This document shows positions 23,103 through 34,516 of a stretch of DNA of 64,000 nucleotides, in pieces. The position numbers were made by a program, and so were the translations under genes. The notes under the pieces are model-generated. The model had not been told where the DNA came from. It worked only from the letters and a program-made list of their open reading frames with translations, and did not search any database. This DNA comes from Scleroderma bovista (taxonomy: Eukaryota; Basidiomycota; Agaricomycetes; Boletales; Sclerodermataceae). Position 1 is the stretch's first letter; each line of letters starts with the position of its first letter. Where the stretch lies: assembly GCA_037178675.1 (NCBI GenBank), contig JAYMGJ010000184.1, forward strand, positions 1 to 64,000. The letters run 5' to 3'.

Positions 23103-23649
23103 CGAAGCAGTCGTATTGTGATCAAGCCTCTTGCGTCATGATATAACAGTGGCGCTTACGCATGATCCAGCTTGGTTACTAGGAAAGTATGCATCTGTAT
23201 TGTTGGGGCACAAAGCAGGTTATGTCTTGAGCTCCTGTGCCAAACTTGCATCGTGGTCCATTCGCAATGCAAGAGACTATGGGTTGTAACACTGACCAGT
23301 TACGTGAAAGGGTGTACGCACGCGTTATATGGTCCTTGGGAAGGACTGTGGAGAGTACAAAGATGGTTTCGAGGGGAAGACATACAACGCGACGCTCGTC
23401 TCAGGCGGTTCGTCCAGGAACGATTGGATGGCTTGTAGTTTCGTCGCACGAGACCAGAATAGTGCGACCGTCTGCACTAACCGTATTTCCGCGGGTCGAG
23501 TGGTCTTCCGGGGAGGACGGAGGGGCGAAGGGAACGCCAGCCAGGCGCGGCAGTCAAAGACACGAGGTGCACATCATGTGTGGGTCGACGAGACCGCGCG
23601 ATTCGGGCCTCCCCCGCCTTCGAGGTGTGTCTTCCACGCCGCGAATTAC

Positions 23650-23812
23650 GACAAGCCTTCGAGCAGAGAATTGACAAACGGGGACGGGCTTCTCTTTCCA
23701 AACCCGTGCAAGACCAAGATTAAGGATGCAGAGATTTGATGGACTTGAAGGGATTCGATTCGAACCTGACCTTGAGAACACGACTTCTGCATGTCGTCAT
23801 CGCCCCGACCGC
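23650..23812. repeat. Diverged direct repeat, copy B
   Basis: Partner of the segment at 22795-22960, in the same orientation. It contains CCTTCGAGCAGAGAATTGAC (copy A has CCTTCGACGAGAGAGTTGTC) followed by the shared GGGGAC, CCAAACCCGT and CGAACCTGAC words. Confidence 0.6.
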
Positions 23813-24163
23813 GCGCCACCCAAAGCCGTCGTCGATCCAGCATTCCACATTCCCCGACCAGAAGTGTCCCATCGAGATCACGTCTCCCGCATATGGGCGA
23901 CCACAATATGATGTTCACATCATTCTACCTATACAGGACATGCATGTATTATCATTTCAAGAATCCGAGTGCTGCTTTGCGTATGCGTACTAAAGTGACA
24001 GACCAAGTCATTACATGGACCATTGCAGCACAGTTTTTATGGTACACTGACAGAGGAGACGAGCAAGTGAGAAAAAAGACCACCAACCGAGAACAAGAAA
24101 AAGACGTAAAGGACGTGCATAAATTGACCACGAATGTTTCGACACCACCCAAGGAAAGACACC

Positions 24164-25594
24164 TCATCTCCTTCCATAATGCCCACCTTGACCGACTGGC
24201 GGTGGGGCCCAATGGTTGTGGGGCGCACCCGCGGTCGCCAGCCCACCCATAGCCTGGCCACCCTGCCCTCCGGGACCACCGGGACCGCCGGGGTATGCAT
24301 ACCCTGGGGGAGGGATCATGTGGCTGCCGTACATGCCTGCGTCCGTGGGACTGCCGGCGTGGTGCCCATGGTGCTGTCCATGGGACGCGTAGCCGCCCGT
24401 GGCAGAGGGGCCATACTGCGGCGACGAGGGGACCTGTGAGTGCTGCTGCTGTGGGCTCGTGGGCGAGCCGAGTGCGATTTGGGGGGGTTGGGGTGCCTGC
24501 GCAGGAGGCTGGTGCTGGGATGTGGTGGGGATGGAGAGGGGGGGAGGGATGGTGCTGTTGGGTGTTTGCGGGGAGCCGGGTCCGCCACGGGGTGCGGAAG
24601 TGCCACCGGCAGCGGAAGGTCGCCGACGGCGTTTGTCGCCTGCAGAAGCGGCACGGCCGTCGTCGTCTGGCTCGTCGTCGCCGTCTTCTTTGGTGGGGCC
24701 CTGGCCACCGACGGGTGGACCGGGGATGGAGAGACCGCCTGGCAGGTTCGCGGCGGCGCTTGCGCCAGGCATAGACATGCGAGGCATGGGTGCGCCGACG
24801 GGCATGGAGGGGGCCATGTTTCCGGGGGAGGAATTGAGGCAGGCCTGGATGAGGTTTTTGCCCTCGGGCTGGGTGACGAGGGGCTGGAGCTTGGCGGTGG
24901 TGAAGGTGTAGACGAGGCCGGTCTCGGACACGACGAGCAGGAGGACCTGGGTGCCGGTGAGGGTGGAGAGTTCGTATGCCTGGGTGAGCCATTAGATAAG
25001 CGGTAGCGAGGGTGCGACCAGACCACGCGCATACCTTTTTCATTATGCCTGCGAAAGTGAAGGAGCGTTTTCAGACAACCTGCCAAAGGGCGAAAAAAAA
25101 GACGATCGCGTACCAGCTTTCCTTTTGGAGAATGTTATGTGACGTCTCGATTTATCCTGGATAAATTCGATCTTAATCTTCCGCCTTCCGGCTTTCTTGT
25201 CCTTTGGTTTCTCCTCCTCGTCATCGTCGTCGCCGCCGCTCTCTGCGGCGTCCTGGTCGGCTATGAAGCGGTCCTCGGCGACGCCAGGCTGCGGGAGGGC
25301 CTGCTGGGGGAGGTGGGACGGGTGGGGCTGCTGATTGGCCTGCGGGGGGGCCTGCTGGGGATCCGCGACGGCGGGGTTCGCCATGTCGAGGGCGGTTCGC
25401 TGGCGCTTGCGCATGGTGGGGGACGGGGCTGCGGGTGCGGGTGCGGCGGGGTCGTCCTGGCCGGCAAGAGAGGGCTGCTGGGCGTGGGCGTGGGCGTGGG
25501 CGTGGGCGTGGTGGGTGGCCGGGGACTTGGAGGGGGCGAACGAGTAGGCGGGTGCGGTGGTGGGGGGTGCAGAGGGGAGATGGCGATAGGACAT
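24164..25594 (-). CDS. MADS-box transcription factor (SRF/Mcm1 type)
   Basis: Exons 25594-25114, 25048-25035 and 24979-24164 join in phase to 436 residues. The MADS box runs from about residue 136: GRRKIKIEFIQDKSRRHITF, SKRKAGIMKKAYELSTLTGT, QVLLLVVSETGLVYTF. This is the SRF/MCM1 subclass, which binds CArG-like sites as a dimer. The middle exon is only 14 nt and encodes GIMKK of the DNA-binding helix. The N-terminal arm is unusually long and carries a His-Ala repeat (about residues 28-39), a Pro/Gln-rich stretch and an acidic run. After the box the protein is Gln/Pro/Gly-rich and probably an activation region. The ATG at 25594 (MSYRHLPSAPP) is used because the frame upstream offers only GTG. 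The role is inferred as Mcm1-like cell-type or cell-cycle regulation. Confidence 0.93.
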
Positions 25595-27130
25595 GTAGCG
25601 GGCGCGGGCAGATGTGAGTGTGCTGTGCGCGACGACGAGCGCAGGGGACACTGACAGCGAGGATGCGTCCTTATTAGGAATCGCTGAAGTTGGAAGGAGG
25701 GGGAAAAAAGGGAGAGTGGCCACGGCTCAGTTTGGACGATCAAAAAAAGACATCCCAATGTGTTTGTTTGTTTGGCTGTCGGAGTTCATCTCGGCCGTCA
25801 GGCACCTCGGCAGCACCCGACGCAGCACCCTAGCCCGATTTGGTCACGCCATGGCCTCGTGGCTCACATCACACAATATTTCCATTACACACGAGCAACG
25901 TGTTTTTTACTCCCGCGTCTCCACGGCGGCGGCGGCGGCGGCGTCGCCCGCCCCCCGCGCTCCGGCCATCGCGCACCCGCGCACGCACGCCGCCAGCTCT
26001 GCGTCTGCCCGCGCGCAGCACATCAGCCAATTCAACCGTCCGGACACACGCTCCACGCACCGCTCGGCTCGCTCGTCGCTATTCGGCTCAGGTGCAGCCC
26101 GTCGCACGCCTCGTCGCGGCACACCCCCCCACCGGGAACCTCGTACGCGCACACCCGGACACCTCGATCGTGCGCAGTCAGCTGCGTCAGCACTCGTTGC
26201 AGCGACACCGGAATGGAAGAACGTGACGTCAAGGTGCCATCCACTCGCGATCGCAGCAGCGGATGTGCTGTGAGAGGGGAATCATACGGCGAATATTGAG
26301 GACCTTCATTCTGCGATTCGACCACCTATTCGACACCCGTCCATTGCCATCAGTACAGACACACCCTGCAGCATCCATTGCAACACACGGCAGAAACGCA
26401 CCTGCGCCGACGATGATACTCCGCAATCACCGGCGGCTCGAGGCTCTTGCGACTCGGCGCTTGAATAGGAAACCTATCCAAATCAAAATGGAATCGGTCA
26501 AGCAAAAAGGAAATCACGTCAGGGGAAATCGCCTGCATCAGAAACGGGCAGATTCTCGCCACTTGCCTCTCCGGCCACCATCAAATCTGCGAGGCATGCG
26601 TGGCAGAGGGGGTCCCAGCGTCAACACCACAGGACTGGCAGCAATCCACATACTGATAACGGACACACCTTCGTCGTCATCGTCATCATCCGACTCCCCG
26701 TCGCGCGCGCAAGTCTCGTGCCCTGCAACCCCCAGTTGTCAAATACCCCAAATACGCATCACCGGCATCATCGAAATCGAATCCAAAAACAGATGTACGT
26801 GAAAAAAAAAAAAAAAAAAAGGAAATCAACAGTCGCATTACAAAGCAGGGTGGGGGGGAAGGCAAGCAAAAGAATTATATCAGCCGACTGTCGGACTGGC
26901 GGAGAACCGGGAGAGAGAACCAATGCTCGCTGTCTCTGTTCCTAGTAGATTCCTCTGCACGTTCGTGCCGGGTCCCCCCATTCTCGGGGTGAAATCGCAA
27001 GGGTCTACATGATAAGCAAAATGTATCAGCTGCAGATCATGGAGAACGCAGAAAACAAAAGGCAAGGGTGACGGAAGGAACTCGTCAAATGAAAACCACG
27101 CCGTAACAAAGCGTTGCAAAAACCGGACAT
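25595..27130. other. Upstream region of the MADS-box gene
   Basis: No gene supported. The long plus-strand frames here (for example 25760-26299) are GC-driven and carry no motif. Features: a GGC triplet run at about 25926-25942, a CGT/GCAC-rich promoter-like zone to about 26200, a TCG/TCA triplet run at 26670-26690, and an A18 tract at 26803-26820. Confidence 0.45.
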
Positions 27131-29299
27131 CTACGGACCGTGCTCTTCAATGGCATTTGTAATAGCTCGTCGAGCCTCCGCATCCCCCAATCTTGGAGAC
27201 GTGGCCTCTTGTTTGATGGCCTCTGCACCTGCGTGCACAGGTGCCAACTTGCCAGACATCTACATGTTCACTGAGCCTCTTCGACACACAAAAGCGCGCC
27301 AACACCTACTGCCGCCAGCTTCCGCGACCTCATCTCCTCTCTCTCAGCGATAAGCTGACGCATCTTCTTTATTTCCTCCTCCTTCGCCATAAGTGCCCAT
27401 GGGACTGCACCAGTGGATGTCGACGTCCCACCACTTCCAGAAGACGACGTAATTGGAGGCGTCACTGTCGGTGCCGGCCGTGAAGGATGGGCGGTCGGAG
27501 AATACTCGCGACCATTGCCATTGACAGAATAGCCAAGCAACTTCCCATCCCCGTCCTCCTCACTGTCGCTCAGTTCAATAACGCATCGCCTCATACCGCT
27601 GACACCGGCGAAGCTCCCCGTCTTGCGTCTAAGAAGCTGAGAACCCCCATTAGCATAGCCAGTGAAGGAATGGCCGCCCCCCATATGACTACGCGAAGCC
27701 CCAGGACCAAAGTCAAAATCGACAAAATCAGCTGCAACAGGCCGCTTGGACCCGCGTCTGTAAGGATTACCTCCATCCGTATCGAGGCTCGCTTGCTTGT
27801 TCAGAACGGGCTCGTCAACCACCATATCCGGAGATGCCCTCGATGCTGACGGCCTATCGCGACATTCCGTATCTTTTAGCGGCTCCGACAACCCTGGCGC
27901 ATCTGTCGTGGGCGAGTTGGCTCCAGTTCCTGTGGAGTCTGATGATGCAGTCCGTGGCGAAGGCGGGCCCGGAGGGAAGGCGTCTTTTAGACTGTCCATG
28001 AGACGAGGAATAGGTTCATCGACATCCATGCTCTCAGGACCCCTCATTCTGGGGGTGCCAGGGTCGCCCTCGTCAGGGCTCGTTGGGCGGGCAGATTCAA
28101 TGGTCTTCAAAAAGTCATCCACAAACTGAGTCGGGATGGTAACATATCCAAGATCTCTGTCCGACATATGATCACCGTGTCGGGTCCGTCGCGACGCAAT
28201 GGCAGCTTTTCGCGCGAGTAACTCCTGGCGCCGCTGCTGCTCTATTGCGAATAGGGACAAATCCCCCCGAGATGGGGACGTTGGCTCTATTTTCACTTTC
28301 GGTGAACGACTTGGTGACGACATGGTACTGTCCGCTTGATCAGGCACGGAACGGTCGCCAAAAGAACCTCCGCTAGACGGAGGAGGCATCGCAGCGGACA
28401 AAGAACGGTGCGACCGCGTTGATAAAGAGGGGGAAGCCGGTACCAATGCCAGCACCTCGGGTGTCGGGTAGGGTACAAGGTCACTGGTTTCTAAGTTGCT
28501 GGGAAGTCGCAGGTTGAGTTCGGTGAAGACGTAGTATACGATTTGGCGGCTAAGACCACAGTCTAGAAGGTAATCTGGAGGAACGCCCCAGCCTAGCAGA
28601 TCTAAGACGATGTCCTTCGCTATGTCGTACTGTTCTTGTGTCACTGCATCAGAAGAGGTCAGTCACCGTCTGTAAGGAGCAAGACCAGCACGAACTGGTC
28701 AATCCTGGCCGGACATGACTGGCATCAAGTCGATACGCAGGAGGCTCTGGCAAGTAAGATTCGTTGCGAGGACGGGACCCAGCTGATCGCAAGTGGTGTG
28801 TCGCTTCTGAGGGTGAGGCTGCATCCGATTCGCAAAGTAAGGATGGTGGAAATGGGCCGGTGTCGTTCTTGCCCCTATCTGTGTGATGATGCTGCTGCGT
28901 CGTCGGCGTGCGCGGGGAAGTTCTCGCAGGTGGTGTGGGCGTCCTCCGGTGGGACTGGGGTGCGGGTGACGTCTCGTTGTCACTTATTTCACCCTCCTCT
29001 CGTTGGCCGGGTTCCATGTCTGATGTCTGGTTCACCATGGATGCGCCAGATCGGCCTGGTTGAAGTTGCAGTGGTGGTGGTTTCGTGTCTATTGAAGGTG
29101 GATGACTTGAGGCCGGCGTCGAATCCTCTTGACCATAGTCCAGTTGGAAGCTTGCTTCGAGGGCAGGACGTGGTAAGGATTCCATGGCGACTTTGCGGCG
29201 CTTTCTGGAAAGTAGAGCAGCAGCACGCAGCGAAGTCGTATCCATCAGGTCGCCTGACGTTGAAGATTCGGCTTGGGGTTGATGGCTCTCAGAGTCCAT
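27131..29299 (-). CDS. Disordered nuclear-type protein of unknown function
   Basis: Exons 29299-28696, 28643-27310 and 27259-27131 join in phase to 688 residues. A conserved-looking folded block sits near the first junction: TQEQYDIAKDIVLDLLGWGV, then PPDYLLDCGLSRQIVYYVF and TELNLRLP. The N-terminal part is Ser/Pro-rich and has a GEISDNE acidic motif. The middle has Ser-Pro sites, an ELSDSEED acidic patch and a putative SUMO-type VKIEP site. Near the C-terminus is a charged helix, EEEIKKMRQLIAEREEMRSR. The last exon (SGKLAPVHAGAEAI and onward, ending IEEHGP) is entered by skipping a 50-nt intron; without splicing the frame would stop at 27268. The GEISD and EEEIKKMR motifs recall Red1-type RNA-surveillance scaffolds, but I cannot assign it. 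A chromatin or RNA role is inference. Confidence 0.72.
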
Positions 29300-29580
29300 T
29301 TTCTCGCCAGTACAGGATGACCAGGAAAAACAAAATGTACAGCCAGGTTAGGCTGGTCGAAACCAAGAAACGGGGTGAAGGCGAGTAGATGTGGGGATGT
29401 TGAAGAGAAGATGTGGCGGTTGTGTTAACCCAAATTCAGTTGACGACGCACGGACCTCCAACCGTTGCCAAACCGAGAACGGGTATAATACATACAACAT
29501 TTGAGCTACTAGTACATACTTACACACAGCAGGCTTTGACTTGAATGGACGTTCGCATCTACGACGAGCTTCACAGGAAT

Positions 29581-31166
29581 TTAAATGAGCTTCTTGCCTT
29601 GCACCCACATCCCAACACGGTTCCGAATATCACCCATGCACCACCACTTCTCGATCATATCCATCGTCATACCAGCATTCAGTGGCTGGTCGTCAAAGAA
29701 ATCAAGTGCGCCAATTCCTGCTAACGCCTCGAAATCGTACACGGAGACTGGGGAAATCAGTAAACACTCCTGCCATCGCAAGGCAGGCACATACTCTCTT
29801 GGGCATCAAATGGGGTGCCAACCTTGAACTCGCCCACATCCTTCAGACCCAGTGAGAGAGCGCCACCTCTAGTCGCAAGGTAGAGAGATTCCTTCCACGT
29901 AATAGCCAGCGAATCGTTCGTGGCCTGAGCTGTGGCATTACCTGGGACGCTGTCCATGAAATGTGCTCCCTGGCGCATCCTTGAGACAGCGACAGCATGT
30001 CTCATGCTGTTCATAATGTCGGTGCTGTAGCCCCCGGCTATATCGGTACCGAGTCCCACCATCACCCCGAGATCAAGAGCCTCTCGAAGTGGGAATGGCT
30101 TCTCAGAGAAATAGGCATTCGACAATGGACAGTGAGCAACGGCCGTTTTGCGTTCAGAAAGAAGCGAGAATGAAGGAGGGTCCAGGAATGTACAGTGCGC
30201 TTGAACAGTACCTTCCCGCAAGAGGCCATGCTGGCATCCGATATCAGTCAGAGGACGAACGAAGCAGTCGATTTACCAACCTTGTCGAAAACCGCGATGT
30301 CGTCGATATGACGTTCATCTTTTACCCACTTCACCTCATCATAAGCCTCGGCCAAATGGCTCTGGGCTCGCACTCCCAGCTCTTCGCAGAGCTTGCCGAG
30401 TCCCTGAAGAAGTTCATCTGAACAAGTGGGGACGAACCTCGGGGTGATCACCGGTTCTACCAGGCGTTGCCAAGGCTGTAGGTTGGCAACAGCATTCCTG
30501 CACCTTTGAACGAAATCCCTGGCGTTCGCAAGCGAATCCGCTGCAGACGCTTCCCGGTAGGTTTCTCGTGAGGAGATATCCATGGACAACTTCCCCACAA
30601 AGGCTCGCACACCAGACCTTTGCATTGCATCTGTGAGGATAAGGCTGAATTCCCCTTAGTGTCTGGAAAACAGTGAGAGCGAAAGGAATGTACTTGGATT
30701 CAGAATTGATAGTGCCAAATAAGAGGACAGCCCCAGTGCCAACCTCGATCAAACGCTGAGCAAGGCGAGTGTATACTGTCCTTGCGAGATCTGGTCGTGC
30801 ATCAAGAGCTTCCTCTGCCTTGTACGCGTACTTGTCGAGCCACTGCATGACGGGTAGATCTAAACCTGTTCCTTGATACATGAACTGGGGTGCATGGAGG
30901 TGAAGATCACAGAAAGTAGGGGTCAGGAAACTTCCTGGGGACAGCGTCCTGACAGACCCATTCTGCTTGATGTATTCGACTGCGTCGGCCTTTGTGGCTG
31001 GTGAGAGATGAGAAATGATGCCACGATCGTCAACAACTGTAGAGGTAGATGTGAACGATGGACAAGGGTGCAAATGGCTGCAATTACCTAGCAGATAGTC
31101 CCGGAGGACTTGTACGGTGCCCAGACTTGGACAGTGGACGAGGGTTCCGCGTACAGCAAATCCCAT
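29581..31166 (-). CDS. GUD1: Guanine deaminase
   Basis: Guanine deaminase converts guanine to xanthine and ammonia in purine salvage. The spliced frame starts at MGFAVRGTLVHCPSLG. It carries the zinc-binding amidohydrolase motif FCDLHLHAPQFMYQGTGLD, then VMQWLDKYAYKAEEAL, RAFVGKLSMD, RFVPTCSDELLQGLG, RAQSHLAEAYDEVKWV and TAVAHCPLSNAYFSE. The second metal site with its active-site Asp is in VGLGTDIAGGYS. The last exon gives FEALAGIGALDFFDDQPLNAG and stops at 29581. All family hallmarks (HxH, the HLAE His, the CPxSN block, GxGTD) are present in order. Introns are short; one inside the N-terminal domain (about 31035-31090) removes an out-of-place Cys/His stretch. The gene is co-oriented with EMC8/9 upstream. 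Confidence 0.95.
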
Positions 31167-31357
31167 GTTGTCTACCGTCGTGCAAGCTGCGGCTGATGGG
31201 AAAGTTGATAGCGGCGAACAAGATGCATGATACCGCGTGAAAATTCAAACGGTCACCATTGGACCATTGCTGTGATCGCGAAGTTGGGACACTTGTCTGA
31301 CTACACATCGAGGTAAACGCGACTGGTCAAACAGCACTTGGATAACTCGACCGCAGT

Positions 31358-32134
31358 TCATATGCCCTGAATATTACATGCTTTGTTCTGTAGCCAGTCG
31401 ATCGTCACGTCCTCCAGATGATCGTCAAAATCTCCAAACTTGTAATGCAAACGCTCATTCTTAACTAGAGCTACAGCATGCGAAGGGGATTCAGGGTGTA
31501 TCAGGGTAACCCGGGAACCTGGTGTGAAAGCTGGGGGATCAAACAGTTGTGGCCGCCATGAGGTTGCGCCATCAGGCTGGGGGAGATATGGCTTTGCAAT
31601 GCTAAGTACAAGACAGACAGGAAGCATGGATGTGACACCTACGATGAGTGCAGCTTTCCCTGATCCAAGGGTATCGCCATCGATCTGTTTTCCCTGTGAG
31701 ATACAATACCAGTCGAGGAATCAAGGGTCAACTACCACAAATGCGATGGCATTATTGAATTGACTGCGAATTTGTTGTGCGACCCTCTCTCCAACTGGCG
31801 CGAGAGCTGTATCGTCCAATCTTTCACTGGCTTGGTAGTACCCCACTAGAGAAAGATCGAGAGACTCTGCATGGCCTTTGGCCTGTGACGTGACATTCAA
31901 GTGGGAAAAGTGTCTAGTTGTACAACTGGATGTACGCACGAGATCAAGGCCTATTTCCATCATGGGGCTCAGGCTTGTCCAATGGTGGAGGAGGGGAATG
32001 ACATCTCGAATCTCCACAACGCCTGTGGATGTCAGCTTGCCGACCAGGACGCCATTGACCGGTTTGTGGGAATGCTTGGCGGCATGGAGGAAGATCTTGA
32101 CATACGCGATGTGCGACAGCGAATACGACACCAT
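31358..32134 (-). CDS. ER membrane protein complex subunit 8/9
   Basis: The ATG at 32134 begins MVSYSLSHIAYVKIFLHAAK, the MPN-like start of the EMC8/EMC9 family, followed by VNGVLVGK and DVIPLLHHWTSLSPMMEIGL. The next exon gives ESLDLSLVGYYQASERLDD and QIRSQFNNAIAFV. Two short exons follow: GKQIDGDTLGSGKAALI, then PYLPQPDGATSWRPQLF to the stop. Introns are GT-AG and in phase; the 3' acceptor before PYLPQ is taken as GCAAAG because it alone keeps phase. EMC8/9 is a cytosolic subunit of the EMC insertase for tail-anchored and multi-pass proteins, and it lacks the JAMM zinc motif, consistent with this sequence. The start is 225 bp from the divergent G-patch gene. Confidence 0.9.
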
Positions 32135-32359
32135 TCCCTTGTTTACCCCCTAAACAGCTTTCAAAAGGCCCTGGACTATAGGACTCCTTGGAAGGAAATA
32201 AAAATGGATGACCACAGTCTTCGATAGACAATGACGTACGTAGGAACTAGAACAACGGAGCCAAGGAGGGTTGGACAAAATCGCCAGTGGAGAGAAAAGG
32301 CAGAACGGGGTCCAATGAGCCCGACGTATGTTACATAAGAAGTAATAGACCCATACACC

Positions 32360-33413
32360 ATGACTCTCGACGGATACTCGTACCTCACCTCGTACGGGTG
32401 GTCTGGGAGGGGCACTGGTCTCCGAAATGGAGCCATAGACAAGCCTATTGCTATCCCTCAAAAGCGTAATCTTGCAGGAGTTGGCAAGGATCGCGATGAA
32501 GCATTCCCGTTCTGGGATCAGTGAGTAGTCCGACTATGTCTAATGATTTTGTTCATTCGTATCCGGTGTAGTTTGTTCACCGCTGCATCAAAAGCCATCA
32601 CGATCAAAGTCACAAGTGATGAGGTGGAGCAAAGTGGAGTGGAGGTAGAGGAGGAGGTGTGTACTCTTTTTTTCACCTCGCGACACCAGTCGAGTAATCA
32701 ACGCTCAGGTGCCATTCAAAAACCAGCTACTAGATCTGAAGCGAACCTGTACGGGAATCATTTCAAATCGAAGGCCAACTTCCGGAACACCAGTTTCTGG
32801 AGACCACCTAAATACTAGTTCCCAGCTCTCTCTCATCGCTGCCGCAAAACGTGAGGCCGTGAAGCGTGGCCTGTATTCTAGATTCTTTCGAGGGCCTGTT
32901 TTAGGCCCTGATATCGATTCAAGTACGAGCGTGACACCAACGACCTCTTCGTCACCTGCTCCAGAGTCTAGCTCTCGGGAAGTGAAAAGGAAACGACGGA
33001 AATCGAAGGACAGGGTCGAAACAAAGGAAGAGAGGAGAGAGCGGAAAAGACTAAAGAGGGAGCGCAAAGAAGCGAAGGCATTGGAGAAACCAGCTCAGAA
33101 GGAGGCATCCGAGTCTTGCCCAGAAGACTACGCCGATGAAGAGATTAGAAAATCTGCGATGACAAGAGAAAGACAACTGTCGGACCCTGGGGAGTATCCT
33201 TCGCAAGCCCCCAAAAGGAGGTCCAAGGATCTGGCAACGGAAACGATACCTGGCAAACCCAAGCGGAAGAAAGGTTCGGGGGAACGCACCACCGAGACGC
33301 ACGACGGTGACGATAGTTCCTTCTCACGGGATCTTAGCATCCCACTCAACTCGAAGACAAAGAAGGGTAAACGGAAACAAGCCCAGGTCGGCCCTAACGT
33401 TGGGGGAAGATGA
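32360..33413 (+). CDS. G-patch domain protein (Tma23/GPATCH4-like)
   Basis: Exons 32360-32520, 32572-32656 and 32709-33413 give 316 residues. The G-patch is at the very N-terminus: residues 13-26 read GWSGRGTGLRNGAI, followed by KPIAIPQKRNLAGVGKDRD and FPFWDHLF. This terminal placement, with the short conserved AGVGKDRDEAFPFWDH block, matches the Tma23/GPATCH4 group of nucleolar ribosome-biogenesis factors rather than splicing G-patch proteins. The remainder is strongly basic and charged (KRKRRKSKDRVETKEERRER), giving several likely nuclear/nucleolar localisation signals. G-patch proteins activate DEAH helicases such as Prp43; that role here is inferred. Confidence 0.88.
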
Positions 33414-34516
33414 AGAGCGGATTTCAAGAATACCCGTTGTCCAATCTGGATTCTCCACGTGAACGGGAACTTACCCCAAGTTACCATGTGGACCCCACTT
33501 GTCTCAGACTCGGTCTAGAGACTTGCACGGGTAGGGTACCCGCCCGGGTTACCACCCACGAGTACGGTGCGGGTCGGGTGCTGTGGGTAATGGGTCAGTG
33601 GGGGTTTTCATCCGGGTGGGTACGGGCAGGAGGTCGGCTTAGTCCGGGTCACCCGTGGTTTTCTGTGCTAGTAAGAATGTAGTTGAAACGTACTTTGTGG
33701 CTGGTTAAATTTGAGTGGATCAATCATATCACGAACAAGACGTCCAAAAGGAAGAACCAGACCGAGCCTAATAATTGGGGACTCATGACTACAACGAGTA
33801 ATCTATTAATCCATCTTGTACTTAGCTGGACAATAGCTAGATGAAAAATGCTCTTCATTCAGTCACCACCCGTGGGTCAACTGGTCCCTATCTCGGTCTC
33901 GTATCCCATATCATTCCTACCATATCTCCGTAAATACGTGGGACTATCCACTTCATGATAAGTTCGTTCCATTTCATACATTATAGGTGTTGCTTGTCCG
34001 TTTGTAGGTTATGCAAGGGAAGGCCAGCACGTTGGTTCCGAGTCTCGCGAAAAGTAAATTCAAACTGGTGACGCGCTCCAAGTTCGAAAGATGAAAGTCG
34101 TAAGCGAAGAACACGTGAAGTATCTGATGACTTGTCCGCACGAAAGGCCCAATAGTTCGATTGACAGATTTTCCAGAATTTGCGATCAAAAGCTGGTTTC
34201 TCTGCAAGCAAAGCAATATGACTATTACAGCCACTAACCGATCAGTGTAAAGCTCCAGTGACGGGGGATCATGTCTTGGTCAAAAATAGCATACCGGGGC
34301 TTACTTCCTATTTGTTGGAGAACCACCGAAACCACGATTATCGGATGTTTGTCTTGAAAAATAGGGCGCGGAAATATGTGCTGAATCAAATAAGCGAGTC
34401 CATAGAAACGGACTCTGATTTGAAATGTTTGTTTACCTCTCAATTATAAAACCCAGATAGAATGAGGCGTCGTTAATCCATTCTTCAAACAGTTAGATCT
34501 TCTCCTGACTGCCGAA
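33414..34516. other. Intergenic with a GGGT-rich patch
   Basis: No gene supported. About 33520-33655 is rich in GGGT/ACCC words on both strands (GGGTAGGGTACCC, GCGGGTCGGGTGCTGTGGGT), unlike the flanks, and could form G-quadruplexes. From 33680 to 34516 the sequence is AT-rich with only short frames. Confidence 0.4.
34445..34450 (+). promoter_or_regulatory. TATA box of the small secreted protein gene
   Basis: TATAAA within ATTATAAAACCC lies 67 bp upstream of the ATG at 34517, a typical core-promoter distance for a strongly or conditionally expressed fungal secreted-protein gene. Function is inferred from position. Confidence 0.45.

Larger units (their letters stand above)
20807..24163. other. 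Gene-poor 3.3-kb stretch with diverged repeats
   Basis: No supported gene on either strand. The frames here are short, overlap one another and lack motifs. The stretch holds a pair of related segments (about 22795-22960 and 23650-23812), recurring TTCGAACC words at about 22410, 22683, 22913 and 23763, and a strong hairpin at 23051-23102. The last ~100 bp is probably the MADS gene's 3' UTR. It looks like decayed repetitive DNA. Confidence 0.45.

Noticed and set aside
24399..25654. Long plus-strand ORFs rich in Gly, Val and Arg
   Set aside because: Antisense shadows of the GC-rich MADS-box gene, whose Pro/Gln/His-rich coding sequence keeps the opposite strand open.
26803..26820. A18 tract as the tail of a retroposed gene
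   Set aside because: The sequence before it has no coding or SINE-like structure, and no target-site duplication is visible.
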